A stretch of DNA of 64,000 bases from JAEWSN01 sp942493335 (GTDB lineage: Bacteria; Bacillota; Clostridia; DSM-8532). Both the position numbers and the translations under genes were made by a program. The notes beneath the pieces are model-generated. The model was not told the origin of the DNA, ran no database searches, and worked only from the letters and a program-made list of their open reading frames with translations. This document shows, piece by piece, positions 44,801 through 51,830 of this stretch (positions are counted from its first letter, which is position 1; every line of letters begins with the position of its first letter). The stretch is taken from NCBI GenBank assembly GCA_942493335.1, contig OW818693.1:3100001-3164000 (forward strand), written 5' to 3'.

Positions 44801-45738
44801 ATACTCAAGCGAAATCAATCCGGAACAATACCGACAATTACAAAACTGATGGACAAAAATATCTTGAAGATAGCGGCACAATTCAAATAGCAAATGGAGC
44901 ATTTTCAGATAGCTTCAATAGTGCGGTTGGGGGAAAAGACTATAATGCTCAAAAAACATGGGAATCAGTAAAAACACAGTATCAAAAGAATACTAACGAC
45001 ATAGTCTTTAAAAAAGGTTTTGATCCGGCTGCACCAATCCTGCTGCAAAAAGGATTCACAGTTATGGCTCAGACGTATGGCTATATTGCAGCACGTACTG
45101 ATGATTCAATAATGAAAAATCTCATGAAGGCAGGTATATTGTACTGCGAAGTACCGATAAAAGGGGAAGAAGCGATGAACTTCTTCCGCATGCAGGCACA
45201 GATAGCAGGGCTTGATGCGAATGGTGCAGAGCAGTATGCTCAAGCGATGTCCTTCTATACCTTGGGAAAAATTGGCGAAGGGTTTAATGTCGCATGGAAT
45301 GGGATAAAGGGCTATTTGAATTCGAAGAGTCCCTTTGGTAATCTTGGTTTGAAAATCGAAGAAAATGCTACTAGACAGCTGGCAAAATTGGAAAAAGGAA
45401 CGCCTGATGCTCACTATTTTTCAAGACATGGTGCAGGAACAACTCTTGAAGAACAGTATATTCGTGCAACAACAGGATTCACCCCTGATGGATTTGCAGG
45501 TAGAACAGTAGATTCTTCGCGTTTCTTGAGTAACCAAGCTCAGTTGAATGCTGTCCAACGAGCAGATACAATATATCGCCAAACGGGAAATACGAGCTTT
45601 TCGTTTAATTTCGGTGAAGTTATTGGTGAGGGTTATGCAAAGGGTGGAGGAGACTTGATTCGCACCACAAATGTACAAGCAGTATATAGAAATGGTCATT
45701 TATATACATTATATCCCAAATTGTCACCTGTAAAATAA
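35878..45738 (+). CDS. Giant RHS-repeat surface protein with C-terminal toxin tip (WapA-like polymorphic toxin)
   Basis: A 3,286-residue exported protein. In order: signal peptide (about 1-31, VSILVAVILYALALTSIA core); three fibronectin III-like domains (about 32-282); three successive parallel beta-helix modules (about 285-1045), each opening with a Y(V/I)LNSS-type strand and closing near a TPWLG segment; a DUF6531-like entry domain (NRTYNSGDEVEAGILGKGWT); many YD repeats (about 1150-2860, for example YDSLNRLI, YTYDAAGN); and the RHS core (YYLNARMYDPYMARFLQEDT, about 2871) ending at DPTGHW (about 2916). The last 370 residues are a distinct AT-rich tip. Its final 110 residues (HYFSRHGAGTTLEEQYIR, then DSSRFLSNQAQLNAV) weakly resemble the CdiA-CT RNase A-like toxin pattern. 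By family it delivers the tip into neighbouring cells on contact. Confidence 0.92.
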   Translation: MTRTRMRKTVIVSILVAVILYALALTSIASPDTEPPTTPGTAVAQTIADTSMILAWSASTDVVGVDHYRIFQDEQWIMDVAEPSASISSLSADTVYAFRVSAVDAEGNESGLCEPLEVSTLLTKMSGITYAVTSTSCAISWAQWQSAVTYDLKVDGTIQNGLSINSYLHENIQPNSSHTYEVRVNTTSNHSIWSDPISTKTLLGKPRQVSVKAMDTLMDISWDAVPDASSYELYVDGTTIGGIQTRQYRYSGLTPNTIHTIKVRGLSSENTSDWSENLTCSTKTQITVGNIIQNTTWSENCVYVLNSSVTVLPGIILDIGPDTVVKCMPGSSMIIQGKLQISAPVGQEVVFTAYKDIAYGGTGIPANADYWNGLHVKPTGEMNVAGMKVLYAGKYLFDSNNRAIVVEGKTALARLELGFSVDTGIYAASTSAYLSIENSWMHDMPGKELVINSYSTASFSIQNNRFERGNFGIYLHHYSAGTITLSDNQFDYCTTGVQINQIGTNSFHMQRNSIKNYVNSPIWIELSGIGADIFPGITDNDVSSSKTNNDIVLVGSPVTNLTLCKSRYILNSSMTVPINTEFSLIDGAVMRVGASKQISVNGKMNVLGSKSTPVVITSVLDKTYAGVGFTSTNQAWSVIVKNTGDFLGSFAKLIQGGTYYNGSYAVMVVEGQLDINNVDVIAQDQVMVPIYDLYINSTKSVRIESCSFVTTEGDAVYNKESNETTIIDSRFVRQAKAGIAITNKSTDDLAIQGCTISGWSIGILNQTTGAGKLLVENNTLTGNYYKGIEIVSFGIGQFLIRNNTITGSKSGLYVDLSGLAVSIFEGIVNNTLKSNFFKGGEANYYVLAKGPSQNMTIPEGKYLHDDVSGALSIAQGKSLTLSPGVVLLMKGYVVVNGTLNAVGTESKPISIVSYADPLLKVQGEYTSADHFFWGMTINSTGTVNGNHLVIHDGLRVSAPYPEIYVSGTLNLINSEISRNWTYAGTAGIQFNTDIAPVLKYNSFLGNPIAINNLKSATMTIDARYNYWGNYSSPSGKVTAGVDYTPWLGSKLNVELQFGVPGINAPSGNFSRTSSDMGMKTAGFDVNINRTYNSGDEVEAGILGKGWTFGYQGSIHELAQGSGIYKAVMPNGSIVLFTRNSDGSYTSQYSHDKLVKAVDGGFLLTTKDQMQYRYDDSGKLSWIADKNDNKVTLGYNAQDQLTSISDPSGRSFVLGYLDGKLSTITDPMGHVGTYAYAGNQLVQFTNPMGEATFYTYDAEGLLSEIRNNANHRVDGISYVKTAGENYGKVDQHTDTYGNVFTYSYDTINRKTTVTDSNNRAVIHYYDSSLYVTGIKDAEGKMTSTAFFTNASGVNQFGDIKSETNRNGNKTQYIRDSQGNPTRITNPDLTFRVMTYDGKNNLTSLQDEIGHMTYFTYDPEQRVLLSEAKPLNGTDVYVPGTNDANFALTSYSYYSEVERIAAGYAMKGLLKSTTDPEGGTAYRRYDTYGNLAGISDPETGLYKSFASNLMGFRTMETSARGFITTYELDALGRVERMTQPGAAVTRTVYDADGNIVQEIRPNQYRSADDQLAQHSYSGNVGTRRIYLPNGLPSCVTDAANHETTYAYDLYGNKTTETLPNGAVYRYEYDVMNRPIAKWFRDDAISSESLLQTWNYEILADGKTRETVTRVMNDTEAASVVLLTDKNGREIQKTQPDGTAILTTYLANGLASSVTDAAGKTTYFKYDGLNRLTEQWTPFDAVSGQTRYAYQKIVLDKCDRTTELQRGKEPVALYGIPPTVATKGYVYLRNGKVSRETDSDGRRTDFSYDADGAVSRQDLHVTAADVHTTEFANDDHGKPTIKTVWVRKGDMFGQSLDDAELTSVSTSFTYDGNGNLKTMTTPDGVCTTYQYNALDQATGSSYPMLDEYGQSVLASRTRTLAWDGQPISETDAKGHATSYSYDGKGQLIKKQAPDQGITAYWYDQGGRKIAEVSPENYDAGKSLSDMCRKTYVYDLMGRVLKAQDVWLNPSTSQWETIVAAAFLYDANGNITKKLDALGYEAGSGVTHTQIALSGYGTEYTYNSANLCLTERDAVNKERNLAFSRRYTYDALGRKTTEEDVRGTVTSFSYNDNNLLMTKSILPVGSTAAVVLQSNTWDLSGNQLSQTDANGNETIYTYTAFNKVRSISLPGDASIAADQQVYQYDANQNVAFQRNAMGDTRLAGWDHDGRIISETTQDSNGGNAITTSKTWDLNGNLRFSTNGNGTVTSFGYDTVNRLHTETTTVSGITMTTTHAWDKNGNELSITDWRGNTQSSTYDSLNRLIARTDAYDVEIEHLEYNHANLQTTSENALGQRTLFVYDHNNRLLSTTDPASHVTSQTYDNSGNIATKTDGRNQVTTYTYDIQNRLVQVKNAKNEITGYTLDGNRNRLIQTDGNGHETLFEYNVRNLPTRRIDHGGRTGIPGSYVYDPAKTETYTYDAAGRITGKTDRKGVSSTWQYDCHGRIVTETIGGVSVGKTWDDNGNLLTLTDSTGTTTCSYDALNRILTKQAPNVGTLTYGWNRTAGLQSGFVGQRITDSAGNVTDTILDRMGRIARVVAGTHTATYAYTVTGQQESVTYETGCHEDYTYTADGLLETLTNKRADNTVIDSYAYTYDAAHNQTSKVDAKGTTGFTYDSLNRLLTLSEQNGKSTAYTYDAAGNRLTQTTSLGGTTTVETSTCNEQNRLTTLTTRVNGTLTETRDYSWDNAGNLLLTTANGTNVQENTYDARNQLVSTTMAGMQMRNVYNGEGLRVSKRTNGTLERYLLDGDRVVLELAENGTTIGRNVYGISLVMRQSGGNTYQFLYNGHADVTALVLPNGQIAGTWYYDAFGVPTEHTGVDSPYTYAGYRYDAETGLYYLNARMYDPYMARFLQEDTYRGDPNDPLSLNLYAYCSNNPITYTDPTGHWQQGDEKLNQKSQDRVFELTNQWLDADKAYNGAKSGGAPSDVLLQLLAQRNSYNTQAKSIRNNTDNYKTDGQKYLEDSGTIQIANGAFSDSFNSAVGGKDYNAQKTWESVKTQYQKNTNDIVFKKGFDPAAPILLQKGFTVMAQTYGYIAARTDDSIMKNLMKAGILYCEVPIKGEEAMNFFRMQAQIAGLDANGAEQYAQAMSFYTLGKIGEGFNVAWNGIKGYLNSKSPFGNLGLKIEENATRQLAKLEKGTPDAHYFSRHGAGTTLEEQYIRATTGFTPDGFAGRTVDSSRFLSNQAQLNAVQRADTIYRQTGNTSFSFNFGEVIGEGYAKGGGDLIRTTNVQAVYRNGHLYTLYPKLSPVK
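42691..44600 (+). repeat. Long direct repeat (RHS core), copy 1
   Basis: About 1,910 bases inside the first RHS gene, nearly identical to 48607-50516 at a constant offset of 5,916. It encodes the last YD repeats and the RHS core, and it ends a few codons before the toxin tip. It is long and similar enough to support homologous recombination. Confidence 0.95.
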
Positions 45739-45764
45739 TTACTAATAGTATGCAGGAGGTCTAT

Positions 45765-46163
45765 ATGAATACTGTAAATCCTTTTTTTCTGGATGTTTTT
45801 CTTATTCCCATAACTGGACTAGGAGATGATGATGAATCTGTCCTCTATTATCAGAAATTAGGTGTGTGTACTGAAACACGATATAGAGAGATTATTAGAG
45901 AATTATTGATAGATCCTTTTGTCAAACTAGATGAAGAAAAGAAGCTGAAAGCAAAAATTGCACTAAGCTATTATCTTACGACCTCTAAAATTGATTTTCT
46001 CCGCGTATTTGAGGCATGCCTTCCTCCTTTTGACGCACCCAGAGTTGCAAGAGATTTTTTTGTTTGGATATGGGAAGAGATATTTACAAATGAATCGTAC
46101 TTATTACTTGATGTAGAATCAATTGCAATAGATTCGGACATACATGAACCCAACAGACATTAA
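45765..46163 (+). CDS. Candidate immunity protein for the first RHS tip
   Basis: A 132-residue protein with no recognised family, starting MNTVNPFFLDVFLIPITGLG. AGGAGGTCTAT precedes ATG 45765, which lies 26 bases after the RHS stop. It has no signal peptide, is rich in acidic and aromatic residues and is AT-rich like the toxin tip before it. Position, size and composition fit a cognate immunity protein that binds the toxin tip in the cytoplasm. This is inference from locus layout. Confidence 0.65.
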   Translation: MNTVNPFFLDVFLIPITGLGDDDESVLYYQKLGVCTETRYREIIRELLIDPFVKLDEEKKLKAKIALSYYLTTSKIDFLRVFEACLPPFDAPRVARDFFVWIWEEIFTNESYLLLDVESIAIDSDIHEPNRH

Positions 46164-46709
46164 GTGGCACTGCCAAGTAAAAACCACAATACTTGAATTT
46201 GAAGATGATTAGTTTATGGATGTAGCATTGTTTCTTTTATTCTGTGTAAAAAGAATGTATTCCGCAAATCTGATTAATCGCCATGTGTATATACACATGC
46301 ATTGCTTGCCGATTAATTTTTTGACTGAGAAACGCTTATACAAAACGAGAAATGAGTCATTTTTTGGAACACGGCAACATGGGAAGATATTTTTAGGAAG
46401 CCATAGCATTATCAAGAATGTTAACAAGAAAAGGCTGCAGGAGATTTGCCAGCGGCCTTTTCTCATGCGGATGACATACGGCCAGGACTATATCAATTCG
46501 CCAACACCCGATCTGCCGCACAAAAGGAGAGTGTCATCTGAATCTCCTTTATTCATGCGGCTTTCGTTGATTGAGTGTGGTGCCAAGGATATAATGAGAT
46601 TGCGTATCGGCAGCAACAGATAACTGGAAATGGGTATCTGATAAATGGAACTGGAAACGGTTTTTGGATGCATGGTGTTTGACATTGAACATTGTAAACT
46701 GAATAAGGT
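46164..46709. other. AT-rich spacer between the first immunity gene and the orphan tip
   Basis: About 550 bases. Apart from the terminator at 46429-46461 no gene is supported. A 135-codon open frame (46216-46623) has no ribosome site, crosses the terminator and has no recognisable sequence, so I do not call it. The composition suggests debris from earlier toxin/immunity cassettes. Confidence 0.4.
46429..46461 (+). terminator. Rho-independent terminator after the first immunity gene
   Basis: AAAAGGCTGC pairs with GCGGCCTTTT (one G-U pair), with a 13-base loop, and is followed by CTC. It ends the giant RHS/immunity transcript and separates it from the orphan cassette. Confidence 0.6.
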
Positions 46710-47343
46710 GATCCGCTGAGTTAATACCTATTAGGGATTGTATGAACAATCCGATTATCTACGATGATCCAACAGGGCATTCGTGGAAAGATGTCGGACA
46801 GTTCTTATACAATTCCGCAACTACCGTGGCAGATGCGGCAAGCGGATATGCATATTCCGCTGCAAACATGGTCATGGATACGGAGCGAACTTTTCTGTAT
46901 GAACCTTTAGCCTTGGCAGCGGATACACTTGGATTTGGAGAAGTCGCAAAAAGTATACGAGGGACAGTATCACAGGCGCAAAGCGGGATCAATGCAAGCA
47001 TAACAGCGAACGTGACAAATGAAACATATTTCGATACCGCCAAAGCAGGAATGGATGTTGCCCAATTCGCCTATGCCGCCGGAGGGATGGCCCAGGTTGT
47101 CGGAAAAGCGGCTATGTCGAGTGAAAAAGTCGCCGCTATCGCTGGCAAGGCTCAAGAGAAAATTGACATTCTGGCACAGAAAGTAGTACAAAAAGGTGAA
47201 GCGTCAGCAAGAGAGTTAACGAATGCTGCCCAGAAAGCTTCATACAAGCTTTTGACCGAGCAGGGCGGTTTTGCGAGGCTGCCAGGTGGAGCGGGGAAAG
47301 CGACTGGGGAAGGTGCGCGCGAGGCAGTTAAGGAGACAGTTAG
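46710..47343 (+). repeat. Pre-toxin direct repeat, orphan copy
   Basis: Nearly identical to 50485-51119. It begins with a short remnant of the RHS core (GATCCGCTGAG) in which one base is missing relative to the full copy, then encodes MNNPIIYDDPTGHSWKDVGQ and the following pre-toxin helix-rich segment. Confidence 0.9.
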
Positions 47344-47692
47344 TACTGAAAAAGTTTTATTTGGTCAAAAGAGCGTATCGCCATTTTTTAGTGTAAAAGG
47401 TTCCTTAAAGGGGGCCTCAATTGAATCAATTGCTCAAAAATTAGCAGTAGGTGAAATATCTCCAAATGCTTTACCGATAGAGTACATTGTTCGTAATGGT
47501 AAAATGATAACGCTAAATAATCGGTCATTAACTGCACTTAGTAAAGCAGGAATGCAACCAACTCAACTAATTGATAAGTCTGGAAATGTTTTTTTAGAGA
47601 AGCAATTAACTGAACGATTAGCAGAAATGGAAGGACAACCAAGTACAACAATGTATATTAGAAAACTTGGCGAAATCGTTAGTATTCCTTGA
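46742..47692 (+). CDS. Orphan RHS toxin tip (ParB-like nuclease candidate)
   Basis: A 316-residue frame that lacks any RHS body. Residues 1-200 (MNNPIIYDDPTGHSWKDVGQ onward) are a pre-toxin segment nearly identical to that of the truncated RHS gene downstream. The last 110 residues are unique: SVSPFFSVKGSLKGASIESI, then LPIEYIVRNGKMITLNNRSL, ending MYIRKLGEIVSIP. The order SPxF...LPIEYI(V)...G...(T)LNNRSL.A resembles the ParB-like toxin domains of polymorphic toxins; this is a pattern match only. No ribosome site precedes ATG 46742, and a one-base deletion separates it from the core remnant, so it is probably silent until recombined into a full RHS gene. Confidence 0.7.
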   Translation: MNNPIIYDDPTGHSWKDVGQFLYNSATTVADAASGYAYSAANMVMDTERTFLYEPLALAADTLGFGEVAKSIRGTVSQAQSGINASITANVTNETYFDTAKAGMDVAQFAYAAGGMAQVVGKAAMSSEKVAAIAGKAQEKIDILAQKVVQKGEASARELTNAAQKASYKLLTEQGGFARLPGGAGKATGEGAREAVKETVSTEKVLFGQKSVSPFFSVKGSLKGASIESIAQKLAVGEISPNALPIEYIVRNGKMITLNNRSLTALSKAGMQPTQLIDKSGNVFLEKQLTERLAEMEGQPSTTMYIRKLGEIVSIP

Positions 47693-47709
47693 GAATGGAG
47701 GACTTAAAA

Positions 47710-48150
47710 ATGAGAATAATTGACTTGCCCAAAGCTACACGAGAGAGTGATTTTAGTCCGACTATGAATTTTGATGGAACAAATGCTATTATTAGTTATG
47801 GTGACGAAGCTACTACAATAACTCTCAATTTCAGTGTTTTATATGGGTTTCAGTACGTAGATTTTGAATACATTAACACGCTCGATTATACCTTTGGGTT
47901 AGTGGAAATTGAAAATTCTCAATGGACTTCTGAATTTATAGAAGCGTGGGCACAACGAGACAGAAATAAGGAAGATGCATTTGGGAAAGAGGCTTCACAA
48001 ATTCTCCATTACAGATTATGTTTTGATGAGTATGGAATGTATGACATTCTATGCAAAGAATTAAGGGTGGAAAAATTTAGCACTGTTTCAATTTATGATA
48101 ATTTTCAAGGTAATACAGTTTCGACTGATGTGACATCTGAATCCATATAA
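47710..48150 (+). CDS. Candidate immunity protein for the orphan tip
   Basis: A 146-residue protein starting MRIIDLPKATRESDFSPTMN, with GGAGGACTTAAAA before ATG 47710, 17 bases after the orphan tip. It has no signal peptide or recognised family, is acidic and AT-rich, and is predicted to be mostly beta structure. Its position directly behind a toxin tip supports an immunity role. Expression must come from a promoter in or before the orphan tip, which I could not locate. Confidence 0.65.
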   Translation: MRIIDLPKATRESDFSPTMNFDGTNAIISYGDEATTITLNFSVLYGFQYVDFEYINTLDYTFGLVEIENSQWTSEFIEAWAQRDRNKEDAFGKEASQILHYRLCFDEYGMYDILCKELRVEKFSTVSIYDNFQGNTVSTDVTSESI

Positions 48151-48255
48151 TGAACTGATTGGAGTAAAACGCCAGAATGTCAACAGAGGTGACATGAAAT
48201 CCCGCGAGGGCATGTGGTAAAGTCCGTACCTTGAAAGATTATAGTTACAATGATT

Positions 48256-48295
48256 ATAGAAAGGGCATTCCTGAAGAGATCATGCTCTTTTCTAT
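48256..48295 (+). terminator. Terminator-like stem after the second immunity gene
   Basis: ATAGAAAGGGCAT pairs with ATGCTCTTTTCTAT (one bulge). The T-run lies within the stem arm instead of after it, so strength is uncertain. Confidence 0.45.
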
Positions 48296-48348
48296 ATAAG
48301 TGAGCCGATTAGCTGAAATGGGCAATGCCTCCGCCACCTTAGTATCAA

Positions 48349-51300
48349 ATGCCAATTATTCAGTCACATTGGAATACCTCATGGACGTATACATCTTTTT
48401 TCCAGATACGCAGCATGCAATTGCCCGGTGATGCCTCCATCCCCGCTGACCTCCAGCAATTCCAATACAATGCGGCTTTTCAACTTGCGTGGAAGCAGAA
48501 AGCTGTCGGTGAAACCAACTTGTATGGGTACGATGTATCTGGCCATGTTTTGGCGGAAACCCAGCAAACCAGCACTGGAAATGACGCGATCACCTTACGA
48601 AAAGCATGGGACAAAAACGGCAATGAACTGTCCATAACGGATTGGCGGGGAAACACCCTGTCCTCCGCTTACGACAGTCTGAACCGTCTAATTTCCAAGA
48701 CTGATGCTTACGGAACCGTAATCGAACACCTTGAATACAATCACGCCAACCTGCAAACTGCTTCCGAGAACGCGTTGGGGCAGCGCACCCTTTTCGTCTA
48801 CGATCACAACAACCGCCTCCTGTCCACGACCGACCCGGCCAGCCACGTCACCAGCCAAACCTACGACAATTCCGGCAATATCACGACGAAAACGGATGGA
48901 CGGAATCAGGTCACCACATATACCTACGACATACAGAATCGTCTAGTCCAGGTAAAGAACGCCAAAAACGAAATCACCGGCTACACCCTCGACGGGAACG
49001 GAAACCTGTTGATCCAGACCGACGGAAACGGACACGAAACCCTGTTTGAATACAATGTCCGAAACCTGCCGACAAGGCGAATCGATCATGGCGGGCGAAC
49101 CGGGACTCCGGGAAGCTACGTCTATGACCCGGCCAAAACAGAGACCTACACCTACGACGCGGCCGGGCGGATGACCGGAAAAACAGATCGCAAAGGCGTT
49201 TCAAGCACATGGCAATATGATTGTCATGGTCGGATCGTGACGGAAACCATCGGAGGCGTGTCGGTCGGTAAAACATGGGATGACAACGGCAACCTGCTGA
49301 CCCTCACCGACAGCACCGGAACGACAACCTGTTCCTACGACGCCTTGAATCGGATTCTGACGAAACAAGCGCCCAATGTCGGTACCCTCACCTATGGCTG
49401 GAACCGTACCGCAGGCCTGCAGAGTGGATTTGTGGGACAGCGGATCACCGATTCCGCAGGGAATGTCACGGACACGATTCTGGACAGGATGGGCCGCATA
49501 GCCCGGGTTGTCGCCGGAACCCATACGGCCACCTATGCATACACCGTTACAGGCCAGCAGGAGGGCGTGACCTATGAAACCGGCTGTCATGAGGACTACA
49601 CTTATACCGCAGACGGTCTGCTGGAAACCCTGACCAACAAACGGGCAGACAACACCGTCATCGACAGCTATGCCTACACCTACGATGCCGTTCACAACCA
49701 AACCAGCAAAATCGATGCCAAGGGAACCACCGGATTCACCTACGACAGCCTCAACCGTCTCCTGACCCTCTCCGAACCAAACGGGAAATCCACCGCCTAC
49801 ACCTACGATGCCGCCGGAAACCGCCTCACCCAGACCACTTCGCTCGGTGGCACCACAACCGTGGAAACCTCCACCTGCAACGAACAAAACCGTCTGACCA
49901 CCCTGATCACCCGTGTAAATGGAACCCTGACCGAAACCCGCAACTATTCCTGGGACAACGCAGGCAACCTCCTGCTGACCGCCGCCAACGGAACCAATGT
50001 ACAGGAAAACGCCTACGATGTCCGAAACCAGCTGGTCTCCACCACCATGGCCGGAATGCAGATCCGGAACGTCTACAATGGGGAAGGATTGCGGGTTTCC
50101 AAGCGTACCAACGGAACGCTGGAGCGCTATCTGCTGGATGGCGATCGGGTTGTGCTGGAGCTGGCAGAAAACGGTACGATGATTGGGCGGAATGTGTACG
50201 GCATCAGCCTGGTGATGCGGCAAAGCGGGGGGAGTACCTATCAGTTCCTGTATAATGGTCATGCGGACGTTACTGCATTGGTTCTCCCGAATGGACAAAT
50301 AGCAGGCACATGGTATTACGACGCTTTCGGCGTTCCGACAGAGCACACCGGCGTGGACAGTCCCTACACCTACGCCGGATACCGCTACGACGCCGAAACC
50401 GGCCTCTATTACCTGAACGCCCGCATGTACGATCCGGACATGGCGCGCTTCCTGCAGGAAGACACCTACCGGGGAGACCCGAACGATCCGCTGAGCTTGA
50501 ATCTGTATGCGTATTGCATGAACAACCCGATTATCTACGATGATCCAACAGGGCATTCGTGGAAAGATGTCGGACAGTTCTTATACAATTCCGCAACTAC
50601 TGTGGCAGATGCGGCAAGCGGATATGCATATTCCGCTGCAAACATGGTCATGGATACGGAGCGAACTTTTCTGTATGAACCTTTAGCCTTGGCAGCGGAT
50701 ACACTTGGATTTGGAGAAGTTGCAAAAAATATACGAGGGACAGTATCACAGGCGCAAAGCGGGATCAATGCAAGCATAACAGCGAACGTGACAAATGAAA
50801 CATATTTCGATACCGCCAAAGCAGGAATGGATGTTGCCCAATTCGCCTATGCCGCCGGAGGGATGGCCCAGGTTGTTGGAAAAGCGGCTATGTCGAGTGA
50901 AAAAGTTGCCGCTATGGCTGGCAAGGCTCAAGAGAAAATTGACATTCTGGCACAGAAAGTAGTACAAAAAGGTGAAGCGTCAGCAAGAGAGTTAACGGAT
51001 GCTGCCCAAAAGGCTTCACTCAAGCTTTTGACCGAACAGGGCGGTTTTGCGAGGCTGCCTGGTGGAGCGGGGAAAGCGACTGGGGCAGGTGCGTGTGAGG
51101 GAGTTAAGGGAACGGTCAAGACTGGGGAAAAAATCCCTTGGGGTAGTTGGAACGATTATGAGAAAGTAACCATGGAGTTTAATGGAAAACAAAATATTTA
51201 TGCTAAGATTGGAAACAGACTATACTCCAAACATGCTGTTGATAGAATGCAACCAAGTGGAAATAGATATGGTGCTGCTTTAGTACAAGCTGGTGGCGAT

Positions 51301-51453
51301 TATGGCAGAAGTGTAGCACCTCAATATGTAGAGGATGTAATGAACACAGTAAAACCTGTTATGCAAGAGAATGGCAATTTAAAGTATATTGGAGGCTCGT
51401 TGGCTGTTATTACAAATCCTCAAGGTGCTATTGTAACTGTTATGACAAAATGA
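48349..51453 (+). CDS. 5'-truncated RHS core protein with third toxin tip
   Basis: An open frame of 1,034 codons that matches only the last third of the giant RHS protein. Similarity begins near residue 8 (SWTYTSFFQIRSMQLPG versus IYTYTAFNKVRSISLPG); there is no signal peptide, fibronectin or beta-helix part and no ribosome site at the first ATG. The 1.9-kb core is nearly identical to the first gene and ends YYLNARMYDPDMARFLQEDT. A pre-toxin segment shared with the orphan tip follows. The unique last 110 residues contain IPWGSWNDYEK, YAKIGNRLYSKHAVDRMQPS and YGRSVAPQYVEDVMN, a tip type seen in other Bacillota RHS/LXG toxins, with a HAVDRM motif reminiscent of DUF4258-like domains. It is probably a silent donor cassette. 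Confidence 0.85.
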   Translation: MPIIQSHWNTSWTYTSFFQIRSMQLPGDASIPADLQQFQYNAAFQLAWKQKAVGETNLYGYDVSGHVLAETQQTSTGNDAITLRKAWDKNGNELSITDWRGNTLSSAYDSLNRLISKTDAYGTVIEHLEYNHANLQTASENALGQRTLFVYDHNNRLLSTTDPASHVTSQTYDNSGNITTKTDGRNQVTTYTYDIQNRLVQVKNAKNEITGYTLDGNGNLLIQTDGNGHETLFEYNVRNLPTRRIDHGGRTGTPGSYVYDPAKTETYTYDAAGRMTGKTDRKGVSSTWQYDCHGRIVTETIGGVSVGKTWDDNGNLLTLTDSTGTTTCSYDALNRILTKQAPNVGTLTYGWNRTAGLQSGFVGQRITDSAGNVTDTILDRMGRIARVVAGTHTATYAYTVTGQQEGVTYETGCHEDYTYTADGLLETLTNKRADNTVIDSYAYTYDAVHNQTSKIDAKGTTGFTYDSLNRLLTLSEPNGKSTAYTYDAAGNRLTQTTSLGGTTTVETSTCNEQNRLTTLITRVNGTLTETRNYSWDNAGNLLLTAANGTNVQENAYDVRNQLVSTTMAGMQIRNVYNGEGLRVSKRTNGTLERYLLDGDRVVLELAENGTMIGRNVYGISLVMRQSGGSTYQFLYNGHADVTALVLPNGQIAGTWYYDAFGVPTEHTGVDSPYTYAGYRYDAETGLYYLNARMYDPDMARFLQEDTYRGDPNDPLSLNLYAYCMNNPIIYDDPTGHSWKDVGQFLYNSATTVADAASGYAYSAANMVMDTERTFLYEPLALAADTLGFGEVAKNIRGTVSQAQSGINASITANVTNETYFDTAKAGMDVAQFAYAAGGMAQVVGKAAMSSEKVAAMAGKAQEKIDILAQKVVQKGEASARELTDAAQKASLKLLTEQGGFARLPGGAGKATGAGACEGVKGTVKTGEKIPWGSWNDYEKVTMEFNGKQNIYAKIGNRLYSKHAVDRMQPSGNRYGAALVQAGGDYGRSVAPQYVEDVMNTVKPVMQENGNLKYIGGSLAVITNPQGAIVTVMTK
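48607..50516 (+). repeat. Long direct repeat (RHS core), copy 2
   Basis: The counterpart of 42691-44600. Scattered single-base differences, many silent, show purifying selection or recent gene conversion. It is followed by a different tip, so the repeat boundary coincides with the toxin boundary. Confidence 0.95.
50485..51119 (+). repeat. Pre-toxin direct repeat, copy in the truncated RHS gene
   Basis: The counterpart of 46710-47343. It carries the intact core-to-tip junction and the pre-toxin segment up to LPGGAGKATG; after this point the two tips diverge completely. Confidence 0.9.
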
Positions 51454-51465
51454 GAGAGGTGTAAA

Positions 51466-51717
51466 ATGGAAACTTTATTCATGATAGAAAATATATGCAT
51501 TGACTTTATTGAAAGAAAGTTTGATATAGAAGAGTTCCAGAGTCGAATAAATACCTTGGTCGTTGAAGACTCGCTTAAGAACAGTTTAGGAAAAGTTTTA
51601 TCTGATGCAGATAACAGATTAGAGGAAATACTATTTTGTAGTTTGGAAACAAATTTCTATTCGTATGGGGTTGCGGTAGCTAAAAACTTACTTGAGAAGA
51701 TGAAAAGCTTTAGTTAG
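51466..51717 (+). CDS. Candidate immunity protein for the third tip
   Basis: A short acidic protein of 83 residues starting METLFMIENICIDFIERKFD, with GAGAGGTGTAAA before ATG 51466 and 12 bases after the truncated RHS stop. It appears all-helical (FDIEEFQSRINTLVVEDSLK). Similar small helical proteins often follow HAVDRM-type tips. It has no signal peptide. The immunity role is inferred from position. Confidence 0.65.
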   Translation: METLFMIENICIDFIERKFDIEEFQSRINTLVVEDSLKNSLGKVLSDADNRLEEILFCSLETNFYSYGVAVAKNLLEKMKSFS

Positions 51718-51830
51718 TCACGATTTTTCGAGTCTCAAGGATCGGGTCTGTAAACATTTTTGTGCTAATGACTTTCCGTCACGGCAATGAGCTGGTGACC
51801 CGTTCCGGGAAGTGAACCGACCAGAAAGCA

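Noticed and set aside
46216..46623. A 135-codon frame between the first immunity gene and the orphan tip
   Set aside because: It crosses a terminator stem, has no ribosome site and shows no domain; it is probably chance.
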